DNA from: Clostridia bacterium UC5.1-1C12
Lineage (GTDB): Bacteria > Bacillota_I > Bacilli_A > Erysipelotrichales > Erysipelotrichaceae
Direction: 5' to 3'
Length of the DNA: 64,000 nt
NCBI GenBank assembly: GCA_001305055.1
Contig: BBZX01000010.1
Location: forward strand, 62,001 to 126,000
The notes beneath the pieces are model-generated. The model was given only the letters and a program-made list of their open reading frames with translations. It did no database searches and was not told where the DNA came from. Below are positions 40,596 to 49,055 of the stretch, in pieces. How positions within the stretch are numbered: the stretch's first letter is position 1; every line of letters begins with the position of its first letter. The position numbers and the translations under genes were made by a program.

Positions 40596-41078
40596 TCAGC
40601 CCTTTTTCGAAGCTATCGTTATTAGTTTTTTCCATAATATAGTTTTTAACTTGCAGTTCTCCCGCTGCACATATTGCTCACAAATTACCTTATATCCTCT
40701 TTTTTCATAAAAAGGCTTTGCGGTTATCGACGCATGGGTACGGATGGTAACACAGCCCTGCTGCCAGATCCATGCTTCAAGTTCATCACACAACGCTTTT
40801 CCGATATGCTGCTGCTGATAATCCTTGTGTACATAGAGCCGATCTAAAAATCCATCATCGGTCATATCCGCAAAACCAACGATTTTATTATCTTCTAAAG
40901 CGACTAATGTCCTATGTTCAAGAAAAGCATTATTCCAGCCATCGACATCCTCACTGCTGCGAATCCATGCCTGAAGCTGCTCAGGATTATAATCCTGACA
41001 GTTAACATTTAAAACAGTGTCTTTAAACAGCTCAATGATGGCTAAGCAATCCCAAGCTTGATATGTTCTAATAATCAT
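40596..41078 (-). CDS. GNAT-family acetyltransferase 1
   Basis: N-acetyltransferase of 160 residues. MIIRTYQAWDCLAIIELF starts the GNAT fold; FLDRLYVHKDYQQQHIGKAL carries the acetyl-CoA pyrophosphate loop (QQQHIGKA) and AKPFYEKRGYKV is the closing motif. The start at 41078 (GGAGAG upstream) is preferred over a longer frame to 41231 that would overlap the neighbouring gene. Start and the stop of the upstream acetyltransferase gene touch, so they form a pair. Substrate unknown. Confidence 0.8.
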   Translation of the reverse strand: MIIRTYQAWDCLAIIELFKDTVLNVNCQDYNPEQLQAWIRSSEDVDGWNNAFLEHRTLVALEDNKIVGFADMTDDGFLDRLYVHKDYQQQHIGKALCDELEAWIWQQGCVTIRTHASITAKPFYEKRGYKVICEQYVQRENCKLKTILWKKLITIASKKG

Positions 41079-41079
41079 T

Positions 41080-41520
41080 TTACTCTCCCAATTGTTTTTT
41101 AAAATTAATCTGCTGCTTGCCGCCATCATAACCACAAGCGCGGTAAAATTGATGCGCTTCAGTTCTTCCGGCACCGGAAACAAGACGTACACAATCGGCA
41201 CCGGTTTCTTTAGCCCATGCTTCCACGGCATTCATCAGCATAGTGCCAACACCCATTCGCTGGCATCTTTTGGCTGTGGCTAAACCTAGCACATCCTTGC
41301 AGTGTCCTGCATAAAGTACATCATAATCCTGAGCATGTACATAACCAATCACTTCATTCTTATACACTGCCACATATACTCTCATCCGTTCGTTTTCTAA
41401 CGCAGCTCTTAACCTTGTTAATGTTGATTCCAAAGGATATTCATAATGCAAAGAATCAGCGTTTAATTTCTGTATAGCTGAAGCGTCTTCAATGACTGCC
41501 TGACGTACTGTTATTTTCAT
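41080..41520 (-). CDS. GNAT-family acetyltransferase 2
   Basis: N-acetyltransferase of 146 residues. MKITVRQAVIEDASAIQKL is a usual GNAT start; the acetyl-CoA loop is RCQRMGVGTMLM and the C-terminal motif is AHQFYRACGYDG. Translated just ahead of acetyltransferase 1 with a 1-nt gap. The ribosome site AGAGGGA lies upstream of the ATG. Substrate unknown; amino acid or aminoglycoside-like amines are possible. Confidence 0.8.
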   Translation of the reverse strand: MKITVRQAVIEDASAIQKLNADSLHYEYPLESTLTRLRAALENERMRVYVAVYKNEVIGYVHAQDYDVLYAGHCKDVLGLATAKRCQRMGVGTMLMNAVEAWAKETGADCVRLVSGAGRTEAHQFYRACGYDGGKQQINFKKQLGE

Positions 41521-41622
41521 AATTGTCCCTCTTTTTCATTATTATATCAGTTTTTTTGATGGTTCAGTATGAATTTCTAATGATGAGCATAAAATGAATG
41601 ATAATAATTATGAGGTGCGACA

Positions 41623-42777
41623 ATGTTAAATAAATTAAAAAAACAATTACATCAGATACCAGTCAGCGGCATACGGGCTTTCAATGAAGAAGCTGCCGCC
41701 GTGCCGGATTGTATTTCACTCACCTTGGGAGAACCGGAATTTGATACACCTAAGGATATTAAAAAGGCTTTGAAACAGGCGCTGGATCATAATCATACAC
41801 ATTATGCCGCAGCAATGGGTGATTTAGATCTGCGCAGGAAAATAGCGGTCTATGAATGGAAAACCCATCATTTATTATATGATGCTGATGAGATCATGGT
41901 TTGCGCGGGTGCCAGTGATGCGCTTTCTGCCGCTTTGGCGGCATTGATTGATCCAGGTGATGAAATTATTGTTCCAACCCCGGCTTATCCGCAGTATGAA
42001 GCGATAATCAAGCTGGAAGGCGGACGTTTTATCCCTTTAAATACTCAAGACTACGAATTTCAGATAACCCGTGAAGAATTGGAGCGTGTGTTCACTGATA
42101 AAACAAAAGCGATCCTTTTAAATTCACCGAATAATCCCAGCGGCTGTATCTATAACCAAACCTCCTTAGCGCTGATTCACGACTTGTGAAGGATAAACAG
42201 ATCTTTGTCTTATGCGATGATGTGTATGATCGTTTGGTTTATGATGACAGCTATAACAGTTTCATGCAGTTTCAGGATCTCCGTTCACAGCTATTGGCCG
42301 TTAAAAGCTTTTCCAAGCCCTACGCGATGACCGGCTGGCGCTTAGGATACTTGCTGGCCGATAAAAAATACTGGCTGAAATTATGAAAATCCACCAGTAT
42401 CGTTATTCCTGTGTAAATACCTTTGTTCAGAAAGCCGGCATAAAAGCGTTAGAAATTGATCCGGCCGAGATGCTGACAGTATACAAAAGCATCGTGATCT
42501 TGCTGTTGGGCGTCTAAAGGAGATGGGACTTCCTATAAATCAGCCGGCAGGCGCTTTTTATGCCTTTCCCAATATAGAAGAATTCGGCATAGACTCTGTT
42601 TCATTCTGCAGGCGGCTGCTTCATGAGGCACGGGTAGCCTGTGTGCCGGGCAGTTATTTTCATGCAGAAGGATATATTCGCATTTCTACATGCGGCAGCA
42701 CCCGGCAGCTGATCGAAGGGTTGAACCGCATAGAAGCCTTCATTTATGAATTAAGAAAAAGTGACAGACAATCATAG
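41623..42777 (+). CDS. class I/II aminotransferase, possibly N-acetyl-diaminopimelate aminotransferase (frameshifted)
   Basis: PLP enzyme of about 385 residues. ISLTLGEPEFDTPKDI, AGASDALSAALAAL, NSPNNPSGCIY and the PLP-lysine segment SFSKPYAMTGWRLGY identify the aspartate-aminotransferase fold. Three frame breaks (about 42186, 42373 and 42487) are each repaired by one base. The closest functional guess is PatA, the aminotransferase of the acetylase lysine pathway, because dapF, dapB and dapH lie 2-5 kb downstream and no other candidate is present. This is inference from context; aspartate or aromatic aminotransferase is equally possible on motifs alone. Confidence 0.8.
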
Positions 42778-44063
42778 CTGAAACTTCTTCTCACGCATAA
42801 TCAGTATCAAACCGATAATAGCAAGTATTAATTGCGCCGTTACCGCTGACAGCCACACACCCTGCAGCTTTAAAAGATGGGGCAGAACGGCAGTCAGCAA
42901 GATTGCCAGAAGAACTGGTTCACCATAAACCATGATATACGCGGAAGTATTTTTCTGGGTGGCATAGAAATAAGACGTTGTTACCCGGCAGAAAGCGACA
43001 AACAAAAAACCGGAAACAAAGATCGGCAGGCTGTTTTCAGTCATTGCCGCGACAGCCTCAGATGCCCCAAATAATACAGGGATGAAATGACTCAGCAATA
43101 AGATGCCGGCACCAGTCAGCAAGGCGATAATTAATGAAAACACATAAGCGAGCTTTCTTATTTGAAGCGCTTCTTGGAAATTGCCGCTGCCAAGACAGAG
43201 GCTGATCAGCGGCTGACTGCCGTCACTGACGCCTTGCAGTAAAAGAAAAATGATTGATGTCACATATGAAATAACCGCATAAGCCGCGACAGCTGTTTCA
43301 CCGCCATAAAGGACAGCCCATTTATTAATCAGAATCATCACTAAATAGGGTGACATCGTAAGACCAAATGGAGATAAACCAATGCGGATTATATTCTTTA
43401 CAACATTTTTGCTTAACTTAAAGCTAGGGATCGATATGCTGCGGCAGCGCTTGAATAGAAAGCCCAGACAAGGGATTACGGTCATAATCTGTCCGATGAT
43501 CGTTGCCCATGCCGCACCGCCGACACCCCATTTAAGAACACTGACAAATAACCAGTCAAGAACGATATTCGTAACAAAGCCGCAGATCATGGCCGCCATC
43601 GCAAGTATCGATTGGTCATAATTACGCAGCAGCGGTGTAAAGCCGCAGGCGAATAGCTGAAAGATGGAACCTAAAGCAATAACGCTCAGATATTTTGAAG
43701 CAGTGATCAATACTTCCCCTTCAGCACCTAACAGCACAAGGATTCGATAATTCAGCACATAAACGAACAGACTCATAATCACTGCTGCTAATAAAAGCAG
43801 AATTAAGGTATTGCCGAAAGTCTTATCCTCTAAATCCTTTGAACCGCGGCCTTTGTTTACGGAAATCTGAATGGCTCCGCCCATGCCGATACCGCAGCCC
43901 ACAGCCTGAATCAATGCGACAATAGGAAAGGCAATGTTTATGCCTGCCAAACCAACATCACCGATATTCTGGCCGACAAAGAAGCCGTCGACAATTGTAT
44001 ATAAGCCGGTAAATGCAAAGGCAAGCATGCTGGCAGTACATAACTGAAAAATCTTTTTTGCAT
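42772..44063 (-). CDS. MATE-family multidrug exporter (frameshifted at the N-terminus)
   Basis: Twelve-helix cation-coupled exporter of about 430 residues. The repaired start reads MQKRFFSYVLPSMLAFAFTG, then YTIVDGFFVGQNIGD, a standard MATE opening; a missing base near 44030 has hidden it. QAVGCGIGMGGAIQ and the second-half repeat GVSDGSQPLISLCLG are family features. The ATG at 44063 follows GGGAGGAA. It is transcribed divergently from a MerR gene through a promoter with a 19-bp spacer that carries the regulator's likely operator, so expression is probably drug-inducible. Confidence 0.85.
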
Positions 44064-44094
44064 AGTAAATTCCTCCCAAATAGCGTACAATAAG

Positions 44095-44125
44095 AGCATA
44101 AAGCTTAAAGTAACTTTAATGTCAA
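44095..44125 (-). promoter_or_regulatory. MerR-type promoter with 19-bp spacer and central palindrome
   Basis: On the minus strand, -35 TTGACA (44120-44125) and -10 TATGCT (44095-44100) are separated by 19 bp, too far for unaided RNA polymerase. The spacer holds a perfect 15-bp palindrome, TTAAAGT-A-ACTTTAA on the plus strand (44105-44119). This is the hallmark of MerR-activated efflux promoters. It drives the MATE gene. Confidence 0.85.
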
Positions 44126-44146
44126 GAAAATTTGATTGGAGATCCT

Positions 44147-44886
44147 ATGAATGAGCAACAAACACTAAAAAATTAGCTGACTTATTTCATGTCGCCCCTT
44201 CAGCACTGCGCTATTGGGATAATGAAGGCTTAATCCGATTTGAACGCAGTGCGGATAATAATTATCGTATGCCTACATGGAAAACAATGCTGGATATTTG
44301 TGATGTAATATTAAACCGAAGTTTATCAATACCCGTAAAGTCAATACGTGAACTGCCTAAAATGAGTGCTGATCAGCAGCTGAAGCTATTCGCTGACAGT
44401 GAAGCAAAACTGTTGAAACAAATTAAAGAGATCGAGGAAACGCTGAATGCGATTCAGCATAAAAAAGCCTTGCTTGAAAATGTGAAACAATTAGAAGCGA
44501 TAAAAGATTTTATGCTTGTTGAAGTAAAAATTCCTTCGATACGTTCATTTTCATTTGAAAGCAAGGAGGACATGGAGCTGTTTATTTATGATCCTTCCCG
44601 TTCAGCAATCCTATTACTGCCGCAGGGAAGTTGTTTGTATGGCATGTTTACGGATAATGAACAAGATGAATTATTTAGAGCGGGTGATAAAGTATCGAAG
44701 CGTTATCTGAAAGGGTTGCTGAAATTGAATTCTGATGATGCTTCAATCAATAATGCCCCTGCTTTTTATGAAGCAGCAGTTGCATATAATTTGAAAACAG
44801 GCACGATTATTGGTAAATATATGGGGACTGCCTTTGATCAGGAGCGCACGGATTATTATGAGGCATGGCTGGAAATCATTGATTAG
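44147..44886 (+). CDS. MerR-family regulator divergent from the MATE gene (frameshifted)
   Basis: Regulator of about 245 residues. After a frame break near 44168 the helix-turn-helix reads LADLFHVAPSALRYWDNEGLI, a standard MerR recognition region. A coiled coil (residues about 85-115) and a C-terminal effector domain of about 130 residues follow, with PSIRSFSFESKED and a closing YYEAWLEIID. The ATG at 44147 follows TTGGAGATCCT. It shares the intergenic region with the MATE gene and is the obvious candidate to bind the palindrome there. Confidence 0.78.
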
Positions 44887-44891
44887 CTGAT

Positions 44892-44920
44892 AAAGAAACA
44901 GTGGACGCTGTTTCTTTTTT
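44892..44920 (+). terminator. intrinsic terminator after the MerR gene
   Basis: A perfect 10-bp stem AAAGAAACAG / CTGTTTCTTT with a 6-nt loop and a T-run. Confidence 0.9.
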
Positions 44921-44964
44921 AACATTCTGTCCCCGCTGACATATACTGATTCTGGAGGGATGAG

Positions 44965-45771
44965 ATGCAGGCATTTTCTAAATATCATGGCTGCGGCAAT
45001 GATTTTATTATCATCGAGGAATGGCATCAGGACTTATCAGAGCTCGCCAAGAAGCTATGTCACCGAAAAACTGGCATTGGGGCAGACGGTTTGCTGGCAG
45101 TAACCCGCAAGCCATGTTCGATGCGTATTTTTAATAGTGATGGCAGCGAGGCAGCGATGTGCGGTAATGGTCTGCGCTGTTTTGTAAAATATTGCATCGA
45201 TCAAGGAATGGCAGAAAGTGACATCAGCAGAGTAGAAACAAAGGCAGGTAAAATGAAGGTTATGGATGTCAGTCATGATCCCTTTTCATGCACGGTCGAT
45301 CTGGGAAAACCAGATTGTAAAGCTGCGTCAATGGATATTGATACGATGGAGACTTCTTTTCTGCATCAAAAGCTATTTGTATCAGATCGGCTGCTGTCTG
45401 TGAGTTCAGTATTCATCGGTGCTGTTCACACAGTTTTATATATGGCTGACCTAGATATTGCATCGATGGACAGTTTAGGTGCCCAGCTATGCAATTATCC
45501 AATTTTTAAAAATCAGACAAATGTTGATTTTGTGTGGGTGACGGATGAGCATACAATTGAGCTAGTAACCTATGAGCGGGGAGTTGGCATTACCGCAGCC
45601 TGCGGAACTGGCGCCTGTGCCTCAGCTTATATAGCGGTAAGAGATGGCAAATGCATAAGTCCGGTTACTGTACTTTTGCCCTATGGAAAACTGATCGTTG
45701 ATGTGGGTGATACGATCCGGCTTAAGGGACCGGCAGTAAAAATAGCACAAGGATACTGGCAGGAATATTAA
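44965..45771 (+). CDS. dapF: diaminopimelate epimerase
   Basis: Cofactor-free epimerase turning LL- into meso-diaminopimelate for peptidoglycan and lysine; 268 residues. The catalytic cysteines are Cys66 (AAMCGNGLRC) and Cys213 (AACGTGACAS). FSKYHGCGNDFIII and HRKTGIGADG are the usual N-terminal motifs. Intact, with ribosome site TGGAGGGATGAG. First of a dapF-dapB-dapH run. Confidence 0.94.
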   Translation: MQAFSKYHGCGNDFIIIEEWHQDLSELAKKLCHRKTGIGADGLLAVTRKPCSMRIFNSDGSEAAMCGNGLRCFVKYCIDQGMAESDISRVETKAGKMKVMDVSHDPFSCTVDLGKPDCKAASMDIDTMETSFLHQKLFVSDRLLSVSSVFIGAVHTVLYMADLDIASMDSLGAQLCNYPIFKNQTNVDFVWVTDEHTIELVTYERGVGITAACGTGACASAYIAVRDGKCISPVTVLLPYGKLIVDVGDTIRLKGPAVKIAQGYWQEY

Positions 45772-45814
45772 TGCGGATCTCTAACATAAACTGTATAGAG
45801 ATGAGGTGCGGCAT

Positions 45815-46566
45815 ATGCGGTTAGGAATTGTGGGTACTGGCAAGATGGGAAGTTTGCTGAAGCAGACATTGGAAAAGAATAATAATGAGATCATCGCTGC
45901 AGTTCATCGCGGTTATGAGCTGCAAACGCTTAGTGAGCCGCCGGAACTGGTCTTTGATTTTTCACATCCGGATAATCTGCAGGCATTGCTTGAATATGCA
46001 TTAAATTACCATGTCAAACTCGTATTAGGGACGACCAATTATACGCAGAAGCAGCAATTATCAATTCATGCTGCGGCTATGCAGATACCAATCATCCAGG
46101 AAGCGAATTTCTCCTTGGGGATTGCAGTCTTAAAACAGGCTTTGAAGCAGATAACACCGATTTGGCTGAGGATTTTGATATAGAAATCATCGAGAAGCAT
46201 CATAATCAGAAAGTCGACGCGCCCAGCGGTACAGCCAAACAACTGGCCGGAATCATGAATCCGGCGCACCAATATAATGAACTTTACGGACGGCGCGGTG
46301 AATGCGGACAGCGTGGTAAAGAGATTGGTATCCATGCAATTCGCGGCGGTAATCTGGCCGGTGAACATACCATCTTATATCTAGGTGAGGATGAAAGCCT
46401 GGAAATTACTCATAAAGCTGTAAATAAACGAATCTTTATCCATGGAGCAATCAAGGCGGCGGCTTTCTTATCTGATAAAGAAAAAGGATATTATACAATG
46501 GAGGATGTATTAAGCATGTGGGAGGAAGTTAATGGAACGAGCAGAAATCATCGATACGATCAGTAA
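45815..46566 (+). CDS. dapB: 4-hydroxy-tetrahydrodipicolinate reductase (frameshifted)
   Basis: NAD(P)H-dependent reductase of the lysine/DAP pathway, about 250 residues. RLGIVGTGKMGSLL is the cofactor loop, LVFDFSHPDNL and LVLGTTNYTQKQ follow, then the catalytic His region EIIEKHHNQKVDAPSGTA and the RGGNLAGEHTI motif. A frame break near 46165 is repaired to ITPILAEDFDIEII. The ATG at 45815 follows GAGGTG. The end overlaps dapH by 35 nt. Confidence 0.92.
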
Positions 46567-47218
46567 AGGTAAGAAAAAAACACCGGTAAAGGTCTATCTT
46601 AAATGCCGGACACAGCTGCCATTAAAACATTGTCATGTGTTTGGCATTCAGGATCAGATCATATTTGGCGATTATGAAGAGATTAAACCGGTTTTAGATG
46701 CCTATCAGTCAGAAATTGAAGAAATGGTCATTGAACCGTCAGCCCGCAACAGCGCTGTTGGATTGCAGGATATCAAACATTTAGATGCGAGAATCGAACC
46801 CGGAGCCATAGTGCGCGGCCATGTGACAATTGACTCAAAGGCAGTCATCATGATGGGAGCGATTCTTAATATCGGCGCCTCTGTCGGGGAAGCAACGATG
46901 ATCGATATGGGAGCAATCATCGGCGGCTGTGTACAGATTGGCAAACGCTGTCATATCGGTGCCGGTGCGGTACTGGCCGGGGTCATTGAACCGCCGAATG
47001 CCACCCCGGTAATTATTGAAGATGATGTTCTGATTGGTGCCAACGCGGTAATTCTGGAAGGTATCCGCATCAAAAAGGGCGCTGTTGTAGGTGCCGGTGC
47101 GATTGTCACTAAAGATGTAGAAGCTAACTGTGTTATTGTCGGCAATCCAGCCAGAGTGATTAAAATGAAATGTGAAGTAGAGACAGATAAAACTAAAATC
47201 ATCGACGCGCTGAGATAG
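46532..47218 (+). CDS. dapH: tetrahydrodipicolinate N-acetyltransferase
   Basis: Hexapeptide-repeat acyltransferase of 228 residues that acetylates tetrahydrodipicolinate. The DapH-specific N-terminal domain (ERAEIIDTISKGKKKTPVKV ...) precedes the left-handed beta-helix, with repeats such as IEPGAIVRGHVTID, MIDMGAIIGGCVQIG and HIGAGAVLAGVIEPP. Its presence shows that this organism uses the acetylase branch of the DAP pathway, which also requires an acetyl-DAP aminotransferase and deacetylase. Intact. Confidence 0.94.
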   Translation: MERAEIIDTISKGKKKTPVKVYLKCRTQLPLKHCHVFGIQDQIIFGDYEEIKPVLDAYQSEIEEMVIEPSARNSAVGLQDIKHLDARIEPGAIVRGHVTIDSKAVIMMGAILNIGASVGEATMIDMGAIIGGCVQIGKRCHIGAGAVLAGVIEPPNATPVIIEDDVLIGANAVILEGIRIKKGAVVGAGAIVTKDVEANCVIVGNPARVIKMKCEVETDKTKIIDALR

Positions 47219-47227
47219 ATTTGATAA

Positions 47228-47275
47228 AAGCAGCATAGCTGGCAACCCTAATAGCGGAGGGATTTTATGCTGCTT
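47228..47275 (+). promoter_or_regulatory. hairpin sequestering the ribosome site and start codon
   Basis: AAGCAGCATA (47228-47237) is exactly complementary to TATGCTGCTT (47266-47275), which includes the ATG at 47267. Inside, ACCCT pairs with the Shine-Dalgarno AGGG(A). Folding would hide both initiation elements of the downstream membrane-protein gene. Confidence 0.5.
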
Positions 47276-47824
47276 AATCTTATGACTTATGTATTAATTC
47301 CAGCTTATACACTGCTTTTCATCAAAGGCAGTCATTTATTTGATTCGAATTTTTCTGTCCATGGAAATCTGCCAAGCAATCAGCTGGCATTTTTACTATG
47401 GGGAGTATTGGTAGGCATTTACTTCTATGTATTAATCAATCGCATCTTAATGCGTTTTCAAGAAGCCAGGTTGGAAAGCATTTTATTGAAAACAGCAATA
47501 TTGCTGCTGTTTATGGCTGTCACAACCCCTTATCTGCCTGAACAATTTCCATTTCAATCAAAACTGCATATCGTTTTTGCTTTCCTGGCATCACTCCTAC
47601 TGCTTTTAATCCTGTATCGCATCGTAGGGAGAGCATATCGGCAGTATCGATCTGATTATAAAATCTATCTTTATAGTTTGCATTTTATTACGGCAATGTC
47701 GTGCTTGTTTTTCCTTTTAGTCGGCATTGTCAGCACAGCACTTGAGGTATTTTTCTCACTATCCTGTGTCGTATTGACGTGCAATCTGTATAAACAAGTC
47801 ATCGAACATAATGAAATTTACTAA
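47267..47824 (+). CDS. membrane protein of unknown function
   Basis: Hydrophobic protein of 185 residues with about six predicted membrane helices (near residues 3-20, 37-60, 75-92, 103-122, 138-160 and 162-178). It has no motif I recognise; helical signatures such as LLILYRIVGRAYRQYRSDY occur between segments. The ribosome site GGAGGGATTTT is good but may be trapped in an RNA hairpin. It lies 48 nt after dapH, possibly in the same transcript. Confidence 0.7.
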   Translation: MLLNLMTYVLIPAYTLLFIKGSHLFDSNFSVHGNLPSNQLAFLLWGVLVGIYFYVLINRILMRFQEARLESILLKTAILLLFMAVTTPYLPEQFPFQSKLHIVFAFLASLLLLLILYRIVGRAYRQYRSDYKIYLYSLHFITAMSCLFFLLVGIVSTALEVFFSLSCVVLTCNLYKQVIEHNEIY

Positions 47825-47893
47825 TTGATTGCCGATCTTGTGTTATAATCGCCTTATAATATATGAGAAAAAGCGGAGAAAGGTAAAATCCTT

Positions 47894-48424
47894 ATGAATG
47901 TCGAAAAAGTCATTAAAAGCAAACGTAAAAATGAGATTAAACAGCTCTATGAAGCTGCATTTCCAAAGGCAGAACGGATGCCGTTTCCCTTGATGCTGAT
48001 TATGTCCTGTTTGTGGCATACTGAATTTCTTGCTTACTATGATGAAGATGTCCTATGCGGTATTGCCTACATGGCATCTTTGCGAAAACAAACATTTATC
48101 ATGTTTTTGGCAGTTGATGAAAAGCGGCGGTCAAAAGGGTATGGCAGTCAGATACTGAAAGACATACAAGAGCGGGCAGCTTTTAATAAAGTCATTGTAT
48201 CGATTGAACCTTGTGATGAATCAGCTGTCAATCGTTTGCAAAGAGAAAAACGGAAACAATTTTACTTGCGTAATGGCTATATGGAAACCAATTATATGAT
48301 GAAGCTATCGGGGCAGATACAGGAAATTTTAATTCAAGGCGGTGAGTTTGATAAACGTCAGTTTATTTTGTTCTTCATGCTGTACAGCTGCGGTGCGGTC
48401 ATACCCAAGATTTGGCAAAAATAA
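47894..48424 (+). CDS. GNAT-family acetyltransferase 3
   Basis: Acetyltransferase-like protein of 176 residues: EIKQLYEAAFPKAERMP, then the fold's central strand TFIMFLAVDEKRRSKGYGSQIL with the acetyl-CoA loop RRSKGYGS, and REKRKQFYLRNGYMETNY at the end. The C-terminal 35 residues extend beyond the usual fold and are hydrophobic. The ribosome site GCGGAGAAAGG precedes the ATG. Substrate unknown. Confidence 0.78.
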   Translation: MNVEKVIKSKRKNEIKQLYEAAFPKAERMPFPLMLIMSCLWHTEFLAYYDEDVLCGIAYMASLRKQTFIMFLAVDEKRRSKGYGSQILKDIQERAAFNKVIVSIEPCDESAVNRLQREKRKQFYLRNGYMETNYMMKLSGQIQEILIQGGEFDKRQFILFFMLYSCGAVIPKIWQK

Positions 48425-48425
48425 A

Positions 48426-48455
48426 AAGGGTCGGTATAGTTTGATACCGATCCTT
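48426..48455. terminator. bidirectional terminator between convergent genes
   Basis: A 12-bp stem AAGGGTCGGTAT / ATACCGATCCTT (one G-U) with A-run on the left and T-rich right side. It overlaps both stop codons, serving the acetyltransferase and the DUF1905 gene. Confidence 0.85.
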
Positions 48456-48723
48456 ATTCACGTTCTTGAATCACTACATGCACAGCATCACCGGCTTGTT
48501 TATTGATTTTAGCCCGAATATCCTTTCTTAAGCCAAGAATATGTCCCGGTGTTTTCATGCGGACAAGACTGCCATTATACAGCTCACCGTCAAAGGCGGC
48601 CTTTACCTTAACACGGCCTTTACCAAATTCTTTCTTTACATCATATGGGAACTCTATATAAGCGCCGTCAATACCGTCAACCTTGCGGATAACTGCGTCA
48701 AATTCATAGGTTTTTGGATTCAT
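48454..48723 (-). CDS. DUF1905-domain protein
   Basis: A 89-residue protein matching DUF1905: YEFDAVIRKVDGIDGAYIEFPYDVKKEFG, then VKVKAAFDGELYNGSLVRM and a closing PGHILGLRKDIRAKI. This small beta-barrel family is often fused or adjacent to YdeI-like proteins; its role is not known. The ATG at 48723 is better placed from GGAGGT than that at 48729. Confidence 0.82.
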   Translation of the reverse strand: MNPKTYEFDAVIRKVDGIDGAYIEFPYDVKKEFGKGRVKVKAAFDGELYNGSLVRMKTPGHILGLRKDIRAKINKQAGDAVHVVIQERE

Positions 48724-48951
48724 AATCATTACCTCCTAATCACTATTTTAACCCAATAAATCAATCTTGCAGAAATCAGCACACAAAGATAATGAAAAAG
48801 CTCGGCTGTGAAAATTGAAAAATGATGATTTTTGATCAAAAATCACTTTTTATTCAGGATATTTGAATTGAAAAAGCAGATTTGAAACTGAAAAATCAAT
48901 TTTAAATTGCAAATTTGCCAAAAATTATTTATATAACGCTGATAATAAGCA

Positions 48952-48980
48952 TTGTAAAAAAGGTTTAAATACAGTAAAAT
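48952..48980 (+). promoter_or_regulatory. promoter candidate for purD-purB-fhs
   Basis: TTGTAA (48952-48957) and TAAAAT (48975-48980) are 17 bp apart. A second candidate, TTGCAA-17-TATATA, lies at 48907-48935. Either leaves a short leader containing a terminator. Confidence 0.5.
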
Positions 48981-49004
48981 AAATGTGGTAACCTGCTTTA
49001 AACA

Positions 49005-49036
49005 GGCTGTTTTTGGAAACAGTCATTTGTTTTTTA
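49005..49036 (+). terminator. leader terminator upstream of purD
   Basis: GGCTGTTT / AAACAGTC around TTGG, followed by a T-rich run (TTTGTTTTTT). It is nested in a larger pairing, CTGCTT (48993-48998) with AAGCAG (49036-49041). It lies only 20 nt before the purD start, so it is probably an attenuator rather than the end of another gene. Confidence 0.65.
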
Positions 49037-49055
49037 AGCAGTGGAAGGAGACATT

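Noticed and set aside
48901..48960. Purine-riboswitch-like TATAA element before purD
   Set aside because: The conserved TCTAC linker and the closing ACTA segment are absent, so no aptamer can be built.
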